The notes: a model not told the origin generated them from the sequence alone. A stretch of DNA of 14,989 nt from an uncultured Sphingobacteriales bacterium (GCA_946887085.1 CAMPKG010000038.1:1-14989); one strand, 5' to 3'; shown: positions 7,551-12,985, numbered from the stretch's first letter. Program-made: numbers and translations.

Positions 7551-7856
7551 TTATTGAACGAATATACTGATTTTCATACGGTAGTGTACAGATTGACGCT
7601 TTCCATATCTGTTGTTGAAAAATGTTGAATTTTCAGGGCCGGAACTGCCAACTTCCTGTTCTTGCCCGCTTCCTGTTCTTTGCCCCGGAAAGCCCTCCTG
7701 TAGCGGCTTCAGGCATGAATTTGTTACAAAATGTATCTCTTTCAAGGTTATGTTTTTGTTGTCGTTGGGCAGATAACTGTTGTCGTGGCTGCGCTGGCGG
7801 ACATCAAAACCGACATCTGGTGAAAAAGCGGGGTGGGTGAGGATAATGGTTTTCAT
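7551..7856 (-). CDS. 101-aa protein of unknown function
   Basis: The frame stays open upstream to 7931, but the promoter at 7874-7905 lies inside that extension, so the ATG at 7856 (MKTIILTHPAFSPDVGF) is the sensible start. The first half looks like a normal globular protein (NKNITLKEIHFVTNSCLKPL). The middle is Gly/Gln/Glu-rich (PGQRTGSGQEQEVGSSG) and the end is basic (NNRYGKRQSVHYRMK). No family is recognised. A strong -33/-7 promoter with a short leader and the tight spacing to the 49-aa gene favour a real gene. The chance that it is only a fortuitous frame remains considerable. Confidence 0.5.
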   Translation of the reverse strand: MKTIILTHPAFSPDVGFDVRQRSHDNSYLPNDNKNITLKEIHFVTNSCLKPLQEGFPGQRTGSGQEQEVGSSGPENSTFFNNRYGKRQSVHYRMKISIFVQ

Positions 7857-7865
7857 AGTATCAGA

Positions 7866-7888
7866 TTCTATAGCAAATATACGTAAAA
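7866..7888. repeat. Exact 23-nt repeat, copy 1 (other copy 14741-14763)
   Basis: All 23 positions are identical to 14741-14763 in the same orientation, beginning TTCTATAG and ending CGTAAAA on the plus strand; the flanking base differs at each end. On the minus strand it contains TATATTTGC, the -7 element. The identity runs about 13 nt beyond the promoter consensus, which suggests a shared operator. Confidence 0.85.
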
Positions 7889-7905
7889 ATGTATATTTGC
7901 GCAAA
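7873..7905 (-). promoter_or_regulatory. Promoter and palindromic operator of the 101-aa/49-aa unit
   Basis: GCAAATATAC (7873-7882) and GTATATTTGC (7891-7900) form a perfect 10-bp-arm inverted repeat around an 8-nt spacer. On the minus strand, TTTG (7905-7902), 20 nt, then TATATTTG (7881-7874) is an ideal Bacteroidota promoter pointing to the ATG at 7856. On the plus strand the other arm gives TATATTTG at 7892-7899, a possible divergent promoter without a clear -33. Confidence 0.7.
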
Positions 7906-7946
7906 TGTGGGACAGCGGGTAGTTTGCACATTCGCAGCTATTCCTT

Positions 7947-8036
7947 ATGTTTGCGTATCAACATCAACACATGGTCCTGAATATTTCAATCATTGTCAAG
8001 AAGAACAAGCTTTCTCCACCGGGTAAGCCTGTATGA
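7947..8036 (+). CDS. Possible 29-aa peptide in a short transcription unit
   Basis: A frame starting with ATG at 7947 (MFAYQHQHM), with a second ATG at 7971, runs to TGA at 8036; the later part is NISIIVKKNKLSPPGKP. It lies between the plus-oriented -7 element at 7892-7899 and the 12-bp terminator at 8061-8092. There is no similarity I can name. The unit could equally be a small RNA of about 190 nt without translation. Confidence 0.25.
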   Translation: MFAYQHQHMVLNISIIVKKNKLSPPGKPV

Positions 8037-8060
8037 CATTGTATTGACCAACGATATCAG

Positions 8061-8093
8061 AAAGAGTCCCGGAGTTCCGGGACTCTTTTTTTA
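8061..8093 (+). terminator. Strong intrinsic terminator
   Basis: AAAGAGTCCCGG (8061-8072) pairs perfectly with CCGGGACTCTTT (8077-8088) around AGTT, a 12-bp stem followed by more T residues (TTTTTTT in all). It ends a plus-strand transcript that starts before 8061, and since no conventional gene lies just upstream it supports a short transcript from the 7892 promoter. It also isolates the acetyltransferase gene from upstream transcription. Confidence 0.88.
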
Positions 8094-8130
8094 TTCCACA
8101 AATACTCAAAAACAATAAACAATAAGAACA

Positions 8131-8574
8131 ATGGAAGCAACAATCAGGAAAGCCACCGAGCAGGACTTTAACGACGTGCTCAACCTCATCAAAGAATTTG
8201 CCTGGTTCCAGGGTACGCCGGGCAAAGTATCGAACACGCTGGAACAGATGAAGGCTTCGAAAGACCTGTTCAACTGCTTTGTGGCCGAGGATGCCGATGG
8301 CCGCATGCTGGGGTTTGCCAGTTTTTTCTTCTGCTATTATTCATGGAGCGGCAAAGCCATCTATATGGACGACCTCTATGTGCGTGCCGACTGCCGCGGA
8401 AAAGGTATTGGCACCGCGCTGCTGCGCGCGGTGCATGAATACGGGAGGAACCACAACTGCTACAAACTTCGCTGGCAGGTGTCCCGGTGGAACGAGGCTG
8501 CCATCAGTTTTTACAAGAGCCTGGGCGCCGAAGTGGATGAGGTGGAGATCAACTGCGACCTTGCGATGGGGTAA
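8131..8574 (+). CDS. GNAT N-acetyltransferase, SSAT (diamine acetyltransferase)-like
   Basis: A 147-aa protein. The acetyl-CoA pyrophosphate loop R89-G-K-G-I-G94 follows the beta-4 strand IYMDDLYVRADC, and WNEAAISFYKSLGAE (120-134) is motif B. The ordering FFFCYYSWSGKAIYMDDLYV resembles the mammalian spermidine/spermine acetyltransferase segment that ends in Y-(L/M)-(E/D)-D-(F/L)-(F/Y)-V, so a polyamine or other small amine substrate is plausible. It acts in the cytoplasm with acetyl-CoA. The ATG at 8131 follows an A-rich leader and the terminator at 8061-8092. No clear promoter is seen in the 38 bp between them. Whether the next small gene (8651) shares its transcript is unclear. Confidence 0.88.
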   Translation: MEATIRKATEQDFNDVLNLIKEFAWFQGTPGKVSNTLEQMKASKDLFNCFVAEDADGRMLGFASFFFCYYSWSGKAIYMDDLYVRADCRGKGIGTALLRAVHEYGRNHNCYKLRWQVSRWNEAAISFYKSLGAEVDEVEINCDLAMG

Positions 8575-8650
8575 TGCAAAATTGTGCTGAATAGCGAAGC
8601 AGGGGTATTCGCTGGCATAATCTTACTGCCTCGTTTGGAAACAGCACAGT

Positions 8651-8908
8651 GTGAAAAACGAAAAATATAGCAACAACCTCCGCAACCAGTACAAAAAAGA
8701 CTATGACCCGGAACACCCTGCCGATGGCAGCTCGGGACGGGCCAGCTTTCACCCCGGAACGACCACGCAGGGCGGTTCCAACTTCGGGCAGGGGTCTCAC
8801 TACCTGGCGGGCGAGTCGTATAAGCAGGGGCGTGAGCGGAACGCCGGTTCGGATTACGAAAATGAAGTTGGCAGGTTATCTGACCTGGATCCGGGCGAAG
8901 AGGATTGA
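8651..8908 (+). CDS. 85-aa hydrophilic, low-complexity protein, unknown
   Basis: It starts with GTG at 8651; there is no internal Met in the frame. The protein is rich in Gly, Asp, Glu, Tyr, Ser and Asn (NLRNQYKKDYDPEHPADG, then GSNFGQGSHYLAGESYK) and ends in the acidic RLSDLDPGEED. No hydrophobic core, membrane segment or cysteine is present, so it is probably disordered. It resembles in style the two hydrophilic proteins at 12386-12589 and 13925-14128, though they are not obvious sequence homologues. Such proteins are common in Chitinophagaceae and Sphingobacteriia and often stress-linked, but no function can be assigned here. Confidence 0.7.
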   Translation: MKNEKYSNNLRNQYKKDYDPEHPADGSSGRASFHPGTTTQGGSNFGQGSHYLAGESYKQGRERNAGSDYENEVGRLSDLDPGEED

Positions 8909-8966
8909 ACACCGGGCGACTGTGGTTTGCAGAATAAATATTAATTTGACTTTCAATCAAATCACT

Positions 8967-9359
8967 ATGGTCAAATTCGCCTACACTATTTTGTACGTAC
9001 AGGACGTGGAAAGGTCTCTGTCTTTTTATGAAAAAGCTTTTGACCTTGAGCGAAAATTTATTTCCCCCGATAACCAGTATGGCGAACTGCAGACAGGCAG
9101 CACCACGCTTTCATTCGCCTCGGTGGAACTGGCGAAGTCTAACCTGCCGGGAGGCTTTACCGAAAGCCGTGCGGGTGCTAAGCCGTTTGCTGTGGAAATT
9201 GCGTTTGCTACTGATGATGTGCCATCGCAATTAAACAAAGCAGTTGCAGCCGGCGCTACCGAGTTGGCTGCTCCTAAGCAAAAACCATGGGGTCAAACAG
9301 TGGCCTACCTTGCAGACCCTGATGGTTTCCTGGTAGAGATCTGTACACCGATGGGGTAG
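8967..9359 (+). CDS. VOC (glyoxalase/bleomycin-resistance fold) family protein
   Basis: A 130-aa protein from the ATG at 8967 (MVKFAYTILYVQDVERSLSFY); the frame is open from 8703, but the earlier part is only a shadow of the gene at 8651. It has two beta-alpha-beta-beta-beta repeats: the first with VERSLSFYEKAFDLE, the second with the typical WGQTVAYLADPDGFLVEICTP ending. The His near the N-terminus used as a metal ligand in glyoxalase I is replaced here (YTILYV), while E126 in VEICTP is kept, so the metal site may be altered. Substrate is unknown; relatives include glyoxalase I, dioxygenases and antibiotic-binding proteins. A deleted relative of this gene lies at 12865-12985, and its C-terminal codons are nearly identical. 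Confidence 0.88.
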   Translation: MVKFAYTILYVQDVERSLSFYEKAFDLERKFISPDNQYGELQTGSTTLSFASVELAKSNLPGGFTESRAGAKPFAVEIAFATDDVPSQLNKAVAAGATELAAPKQKPWGQTVAYLADPDGFLVEICTPMG

Positions 9360-9365
9360 CAACGC

Positions 9366-9403
9366 GGTAGTTTTTTGTTATATTTAGAGAACAAAAAACT
9401 ACC
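9366..9403. repeat. Perfect 14-bp inverted repeat spanning a -7 element
   Basis: GGTAGTTTTTTGTT (9366-9379) is the exact reverse complement of AACAAAAAACTACC (9390-9403), with a 10-nt centre. The centre together with the last base of the left arm contains TATATTTA (9379-9386), one mismatch from TANNTTTG. It begins 7 nt after the VOC stop and ends 17 nt before the next start codon. It may be a repressor operator over the promoter of the membrane protein, or an RNA hairpin closing the VOC transcript. Confidence 0.7.
9379..9386 (+). promoter_or_regulatory. Weak -7 element in the inverted-repeat loop
   Basis: TATATTTA, 7 of 8 positions matching TANNTTTG, lies about 34 nt before the ATG at 9420. 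No clean -33 TTG is seen at 18-22 nt. Confidence 0.3.
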
Positions 9404-9419
9404 CTGTAAACTACCTCAT

Positions 9420-10733
9420 ATGGACCGCGCACAACTGCAACATCCTGCATGGCCTGTTTGGCGAAAGATCGCCTTCCGGTTTTTCTTCTTCCTGTTCTTC
9501 CTGCAGATAGCCCCCGTGTACTGGCCGGGCATCAACCTGCCACCATTCAGCACCATCAATGATGCTTATGCAGCAGCTATAGATTGGTTGGTAAACCAGG
9601 CAAATGCTGCTGTTTTTCATGTGCGTGATCAGTTGGTTCCCCTTAATGGCAGCGGCGATACATCCTTTTCATGGGCGCAGGAATTATTCTTCCTGTCGGT
9701 AGCTACTATTGGCTGCCTTCTTTGGACAATACTCGACCGCGGACGCAGAAGTTATGAAACGGCCGATTACTGGCTGCGCACCTTTCTGCGGTATTTTCTC
9801 ATCCTCGTTTCCTTCAGTTATGGCTCCAGTAAATTATTTGCGCTGCAAATGCCTTACCCTTCGCAGAGTATGATGGCAACCCGCCTGGGCGACCTGTTGC
9901 CAATGCGCCTTTCGTGGATGTTCTTCGGCTATTCCACTTCTTACCAGGCCTTCGGCGGAGTATTGGAGTTAATGGTGGGTTGCCTGCTGTTGTACCGGCG
10001 TACGGTCACGGCTGGGTTACTGCTGGGGTTTGCCGTATATTTCAACGTCATGATGCTGAACCTTGGCTACAACATACCGGTCAAACTGTTTTCTATTCAT
10101 TATGCTTTTTACTGCGCTTACCTGCTGGCCTATCAATACCCCAGGCTGGCGGGCTTCTTTATACACAACAGGCCGGTACAGGCTTATGCGCCTTTTGAGC
10201 CTGTGTATGCGCAACGATGGAAACGTATTGCCAGGATCACTGCCAAGTCACTCTTTATCCTGCTTATAGGCATCGGGCCGCTTATCGGGGCATGGTCGCA
10301 ATACAATACGGAGGCAAGCGAGCCTGCACCCCGGCCGTTCAATGGGGTATACCACATAACGCTGTTTTCGGTCAACGGGGCACCTATGCCCCTTGCACAC
10401 GGTGACTCGCGGCGGTGGAATGACATCATCTTCGAGAAGGGAAACAGGGGCAGTATTGGCTGCAACGATACCAGCATCAGGCAACGGTACGGAAGGGCAC
10501 ACTTCAGTTTTGAAACCGATACGCTGAAAAGAAAGATCGTACTACGGCAATATGATGATGACTACGAACTTCACGATTTGTGCGAGCTGCACTACGAGCT
10601 GCCTGATGCCGAACATGCACGTATGCATACTGTACTGGGAGATGACTCGCTGTACATGGAGATGGCCCGGAGTGATCATCGTTTTCCTCTTGCCGAAAAT
10701 AAATTTCAATGGCTGTCGGAGCAGCCCGATTGA
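9420..10733 (+). CDS. DoxX-like membrane protein with C-terminal soluble domain
   Basis: 437 aa from the ATG at 9420 (MDRAQLQHPAWPVWRK); a TTG 15 codons upstream lies inside the inverted repeat and is not preferred. The first ~285 residues carry about seven hydrophobic segments: a Phe-rich one at 19-33, then SVATIGCLLWTIL, YFLILVSFSYGSSKLFAL, AFGGVLELMVGCLLLYRR and TAGLLLGFAVYFNVMML among others. The ELMVGCLLLYRR-TAGLLLG pattern resembles the DoxX family of small quinol-linked membrane proteins. A last transmembrane stretch (FILLIGIGPLIGAW) is followed by a ~135-residue soluble domain (FNGVYHITLF, RWNDIIFEKGNRGSIGCND) that looks beta-rich. The function is unknown; proteins of this composite layout are seen in Bacteroidota. 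Family confidence is moderate. Confidence 0.72.
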   Translation: MDRAQLQHPAWPVWRKIAFRFFFFLFFLQIAPVYWPGINLPPFSTINDAYAAAIDWLVNQANAAVFHVRDQLVPLNGSGDTSFSWAQELFFLSVATIGCLLWTILDRGRRSYETADYWLRTFLRYFLILVSFSYGSSKLFALQMPYPSQSMMATRLGDLLPMRLSWMFFGYSTSYQAFGGVLELMVGCLLLYRRTVTAGLLLGFAVYFNVMMLNLGYNIPVKLFSIHYAFYCAYLLAYQYPRLAGFFIHNRPVQAYAPFEPVYAQRWKRIARITAKSLFILLIGIGPLIGAWSQYNTEASEPAPRPFNGVYHITLFSVNGAPMPLAHGDSRRWNDIIFEKGNRGSIGCNDTSIRQRYGRAHFSFETDTLKRKIVLRQYDDDYELHDLCELHYELPDAEHARMHTVLGDDSLYMEMARSDHRFPLAENKFQWLSEQPD

Positions 10734-10757
10734 TATGGCTTGACACAGGGGGCCTGC

Positions 10758-10797
10758 CTAAAACAAAACTGTTGCACCCGGTAGAATGCAACAGTTT
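10758..10797 (-). terminator. Intrinsic terminator of the small lipoprotein gene
   Basis: AAACTGTTGCA (10766-10776) and TGCAACAGTTT (10787-10797) form an 11-bp perfect stem with a 10-nt loop. On the minus strand it is followed by TGTTTTA. It lies 25 nt after the lipoprotein stop and could also serve the convergent plus-strand membrane-protein gene, which ends at 10733. Confidence 0.75.
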
Positions 10798-10821
10798 AAA
10801 AAGTCGATGATCGAATGGAAC

Positions 10822-10989
10822 CTAGAGCGTGCAGCCTTGGTCTTCACACATCTTTGCTGCCTGGAACTCGTCGGTGGTTTTCACTTTGTGAGATTTACCC
10901 GGAGGGCAATCACACTCATAAGAATTCAAACCACATGAACTAACCGCCACAGACAGGGCCAACAGGCTTAAAACAATTAAGTTTTTCAT
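10822..10989 (-). CDS. 55-aa Cys-rich small lipoprotein
   Basis: The ATG at 10989 begins MKNLIVLSLLALSVAVSSCG, a lipoprotein signal peptide with the lipobox V-S-S-C19, so the mature 37-residue protein would carry a lipid at C19. The mature part has four further cysteines (YECDCPPGKSHKV and ...MCEDQGCTL). It should be attached to the inner or outer membrane in the periplasm; cysteine pairing or metal binding is possible. A very good promoter lies at 11007-11035 and a terminator at 10758-10797, making this a complete single-gene unit. The function is unknown. Confidence 0.8.
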   Translation of the reverse strand: MKNLIVLSLLALSVAVSSCGLNSYECDCPPGKSHKVKTTDEFQAAKMCEDQGCTL

Positions 10990-11006
10990 AAAAAAAAATT
11001 AAGGGG

Positions 11007-11035
11007 CAAATATACTAACAATCAACGGGTTACAA
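11007..11035 (-). promoter_or_regulatory. Promoter of the small lipoprotein gene
   Basis: On the minus strand TATATTTG (11014-11007) matches TANNTTTG exactly, and TTG (11035-11033) lies 18 nt upstream. The extended form GTATATTTGC is identical to the arms of the palindrome at 7873-7900. Confidence 0.7.
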
Positions 11036-11056
11036 TCATATTATACTATTACAAAT

Positions 11057-11081
11057 GCGATATGTGCTTTTGTCATATCGC
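11057..11081. repeat. Perfect 8-bp inverted repeat in a gene-free region
   Basis: GCGATATG (11057-11064) and CATATCGC (11074-11081) are exact inverse complements around a 9-nt centre. A 7-bp repeat TACACTT...AAGTGTA follows at about 11103-11134. The stretch 10990-11310 has no gene I can support; these could be operator sites or an RNA element. Confidence 0.5.
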
Positions 11082-11241
11082 CAATGATTTTTCTATAACA
11101 AATACACTTAAAAAAATGAAATCGTGCAAGTGTAGATAAACGCATCAGTTGCAAACTGGCGGATGGTACAATAAGCCAGAGATAATTTAGGTTCCTGTCT
11201 TAATTAGGCCTACCTTCAACGTTATTCATTTTTAAAGCACC

Positions 11242-11270
11242 TTGCGATCTTCCCCAACTTTTTAGTTTAG
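11242..11270 (+). promoter_or_regulatory. Possible promoter of the gene at 11311
   Basis: TTG (11242-11244), 18 nt, then TAGTTTAG (11263-11270), 7 of 8 positions of TANNTTTG, 40 nt before the ATG at 11311. Support is moderate to weak. Confidence 0.35.
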
Positions 11271-11310
11271 TTCCGGCCTTTGCATCCTGCTTTTTACAAC
11301 ACAAATTGCC

Positions 11311-11631
11311 ATGTTTGCACAAAAAAATTACGTCGTAGGCGACACTGATCTGTTTGACGCGCATAATTACCCGGAAATTGTAAATGAGCTGATAGGCATA
11401 AAAGAAAGGCTCGTCCATTTACCTTCTTATTACAAGGGCGATATTGTTATCTCCTTTTTTAAGGATCACTCCATCAGGCGCAGGTGGATAAATGAGAACT
11501 CACAGGTGGTGAAGGAAGTGTCCGCTGGTGGATTGAAGGGGATCAATATAGAAAACCTGTTTTCAAGCTGCAGATCTAACCAGTTGTTTCTTCGCGGGTA
11601 CGAGAGCTTTATCAAACAATCGTTGTTATAG
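11311..11631 (+). CDS. 106-aa protein of unknown function
   Basis: The ATG at 11311 begins MFAQKNYVVGDTDLFDAHNY. The protein has an ordinary globular composition with alternating hydrophobic residues (KERLVHLPSYYKGDIVISFF) and a basic RRRW segment, and no signal peptide or membrane segment. No family is recognised. The next gene starts 22 bp after its stop on the same strand, so the two may share a transcript. Confidence 0.65.
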   Translation: MFAQKNYVVGDTDLFDAHNYPEIVNELIGIKERLVHLPSYYKGDIVISFFKDHSIRRRWINENSQVVKEVSAGGLKGINIENLFSSCRSNQLFLRGYESFIKQSLL

Positions 11632-11653
11632 TTTACCTTTTCATTGAATTATT

Positions 11654-11878
11654 ATGAACGCCATTCCCGCTTTTATTACTTCCCTTTCGGTGTTGCACAA
11701 TAACCGGCTCATCGAGTTGAGTGTTCAGTGCGTCAACGAAGTATTTTGGGGTGCAACGCTGGAGCAATGCAGACTGTTGCAACGGTTCTCTGCATCGTTG
11801 CCGGTATTTTTTACACTGCATGCTTTTGAGCCAATAGACTGCGAGGACGAAAATCTGCCGATGCCGGGTGTTTTCTAG
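11654..11878 (+). CDS. 74-aa protein of unknown function
   Basis: It begins MNAIPAFITSLSVLHNNRLI; a central segment (VNEVFWGATLEQCRLLQRFS) looks helical and the end is acidic (EPIDCEDENLP). Two cysteines, Cys26 and Cys39, lie in the first half and one near the end. It follows the 106-aa gene by 22 bp. Its stop codon shares the CTAG at 11875-11878 with the stop of the convergent gene at 11875-12159. No family is recognised; the weak evidence is the composition and the adjacency. Confidence 0.5.
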   Translation: MNAIPAFITSLSVLHNNRLIELSVQCVNEVFWGATLEQCRLLQRFSASLPVFFTLHAFEPIDCEDENLPMPGVF

Positions 11879-12159
11879 CTACTATCTTCCACCCACCAGG
11901 TTTTGTCGGTCACAAGGCAAGGCGACACGACGAAAATGCGATTCACATATCCCGGTTTAGAGAATGAACTCTGGGTTTCGATTGTCATTACCAGTTCTAC
12001 CATCTGGTTCGATCCGGTTATCGACCGCACCGTATAGGCTTCTATATATTTGAGGCGGTCTTCTGCAAATACCTTTTCGGGCGTACCGTTGTAAGGGTAC
12101 CGCTTGATGGTGTCACCTACTTTAAGTTTCGAAACTTGTTCTTCTGTAATTAACTTCAT
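11875..12159 (-). CDS. 94-aa protein of unknown function
   Basis: Start taken at the ATG at 12159 (MKLITEEQVSKLKVGDTIKR); a second ATG three codons earlier (12168) gives 97 aa. The sequence looks like a real globular beta-rich protein: LKVGDTIKRYP, then IEAYTVRSITG, MVELVMTIETQ and IFVVSPCLVTDKTWWVEDSS. No family is recognised. Composition and the LKVGDTI opening suggest an SH3-like or beta-barrel small protein, which is a guess. It is convergent with the 74-aa gene and follows, on the minus strand, the terminator of the gene at 12386. Confidence 0.65.
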   Translation of the reverse strand: MKLITEEQVSKLKVGDTIKRYPYNGTPEKVFAEDRLKYIEAYTVRSITGSNQMVELVMTIETQSSFSKPGYVNRIFVVSPCLVTDKTWWVEDSS

Positions 12160-12196
12160 CGCAATCATTTTGTTTGAAACAGTTTGCCGCCTCAGA

Positions 12197-12307
12197 TCAT
12201 ATCATCGATACGATCTTCGAAAAGAAGTTGATCTTCCTGGCCAGCAAAAACCAGGTGGCCATCCTGAAATGAAAGAAAGGCTGGTAGTATTTTCGGTAGA
12301 TGTGCAT
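12197..12307 (-). CDS. Possible 36-aa aromatic, basic peptide
   Basis: ATG at 12307 opens MHIYRKYYQPFFHFRMATWF, continuing with alternating basic and hydrophobic residues (LLARKINFFSKIVSMI). The profile is that of a short membrane-associated peptide. It lies between the terminator at 12326-12357 and the 94-aa gene. On the opposite strand a TTG-started frame (12174-12272, ending IFLASKNQVAILK) overlaps it and looks equally protein-like, so at most one is likely to be real. Confidence 0.25.
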   Translation of the reverse strand: MHIYRKYYQPFFHFRMATWFLLARKINFFSKIVSMI

Positions 12308-12325
12308 GTATGGCGGATGTGGTGA

Positions 12326-12357
12326 AAGAAAAGCAAGGGCCGGCATAGCCGGCTTGC
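12326..12357 (-). terminator. Intrinsic terminator of the gene at 12386
   Basis: On the minus strand GCAAG-CCGGC and GCCGG-CTTGC pair (with a 2-nt bulge) around TAT, followed by TTTTC. It lies 28 nt past the stop of the gene at 12386-12589. Confidence 0.65.
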
Positions 12358-12385
12358 TCGCTTCTGTAAAAATGCCCGAGGACAA

Positions 12386-12589
12386 TTAGTTGACCTGGTC
12401 TGTTTCAGGTTTCGCTTCTGTTGGCGTTTCACGCTCCTTCGTTAAACCTTCCTCACGTTTTTCAGTTTCTTTACTTTCGTCGCTGGCTTTCAACGTGGTG
12501 GACGATGGCGAAAATGCCTGTTTTTCTGGTTGCGGTTGTTGTGCAGACTGCTCTTGTCCTTCTACAGGACGTTGGTTCTCGTTCGACAT
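12386..12589 (-). CDS. 67-aa hydrophilic Gln/Glu/Lys/Thr-rich protein, unknown
   Basis: The ATG at 12589 (MSNENQRPVEGQEQSAQQPQ) is preferred to an earlier start at 12619. The protein is almost wholly charged or polar, with Pro and Gln in the first half and Glu/Lys/Thr repeats in the second (KETEKREEGLTKERE). There is no hydrophobic core, cysteine or membrane segment, so it is probably disordered. It ends at a recognisable terminator, which supports a real gene. It is similar in character to the protein at 13925-14128; a stress-protective or surface-coating role is possible, but not shown. Confidence 0.7.
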   Translation of the reverse strand: MSNENQRPVEGQEQSAQQPQPEKQAFSPSSTTLKASDESKETEKREEGLTKERETPTEAKPETDQVN

Positions 12590-12864
12590 AAAATTGGTTT
12601 TGAAGATGAAATGATGCAAAGGGCAATTATGCCCATGCTATAGTCGGGAGAGAAAAAAAGTGGTTGCCGGCATCCGCCTGCTGGTGCAGGCTAATGACTA
12701 TCCGCCGCTGACGGTGATGGTCATGTTAATAAAGGCAGTCGCTGAAGTGCGGTCCAAAGAATAACAATACCTGCAAGGTAAACAATAAAAACAACAATTT
12801 TCAAATTTATTTTGTTTTTGGCGTAGACGGATTTGTTGTTGAGGATCAATGGTTCCGAGTTGCC
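12590..12864. other. Intergenic stretch with possible gene remnants
   Basis: No clear gene. One plus-strand frame (GTG at 12660 to TAA at 12764, 34 codons) reads like protein (GIRLLVQANDYPPLTVMV, then IKAVAEVRSKE) and could be the 3' end of a lost gene. The AT-rich part at 12765-12830 has no recognisable promoter. The VOC remnant begins just after this stretch. Confidence 0.35.
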
Positions 12865-12985
12865 AGCTTGTTGATCTGTGCAGAACGTACAAAGTTATCG
12901 TTTTATAAAAAAGCCTTCGGCCTCAATTCATCTCGCCGCAGGCCCTGATGGTTTCCTGCCGGAGATCTGTACACCAAAGTGGTGA
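12865..12985 (+). pseudogene. VOC-family gene remnant, internally deleted and frameshifted
   Basis: In frame 1 from about 12883 the codons read ERTKLSFYKKAFGLN, matching ERSLSFYEKAFDLE of the intact VOC gene at 8967-9359. In another frame from 12932 they read LAAGPDGFLPEICTPKW and a stop, matching YLADPDGFLVEICTPMG. About 85 central codons are missing and the two halves are in different frames, so no functional protein is possible. At the DNA level CCTGATGGTTTCCTG and GAGATCTGTACACC are identical in both loci, so the copy is a recent paralogue or a recombination product. Confidence 0.8.

Noticed and set aside
7404..7628. 74-codon plus-strand hydrophobic frame
   Set aside because: Antisense to the Lys-rich 49-aa gene; its hydrophobicity arises from reverse-complemented AAG/AAA codons.
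8703..8966. Upstream open frame in front of the VOC gene
   Set aside because: It overlaps the 8651-8908 gene in another frame and reads as low-grade sequence; VOC family proteins start at the MVKFAYTILYV position.
11103..11134. Seven-codon Cys-containing frame between TACACTT and AAGTGTA arms
   Set aside because: Too short, and the loop is too long for a convincing hairpin; most likely chance.
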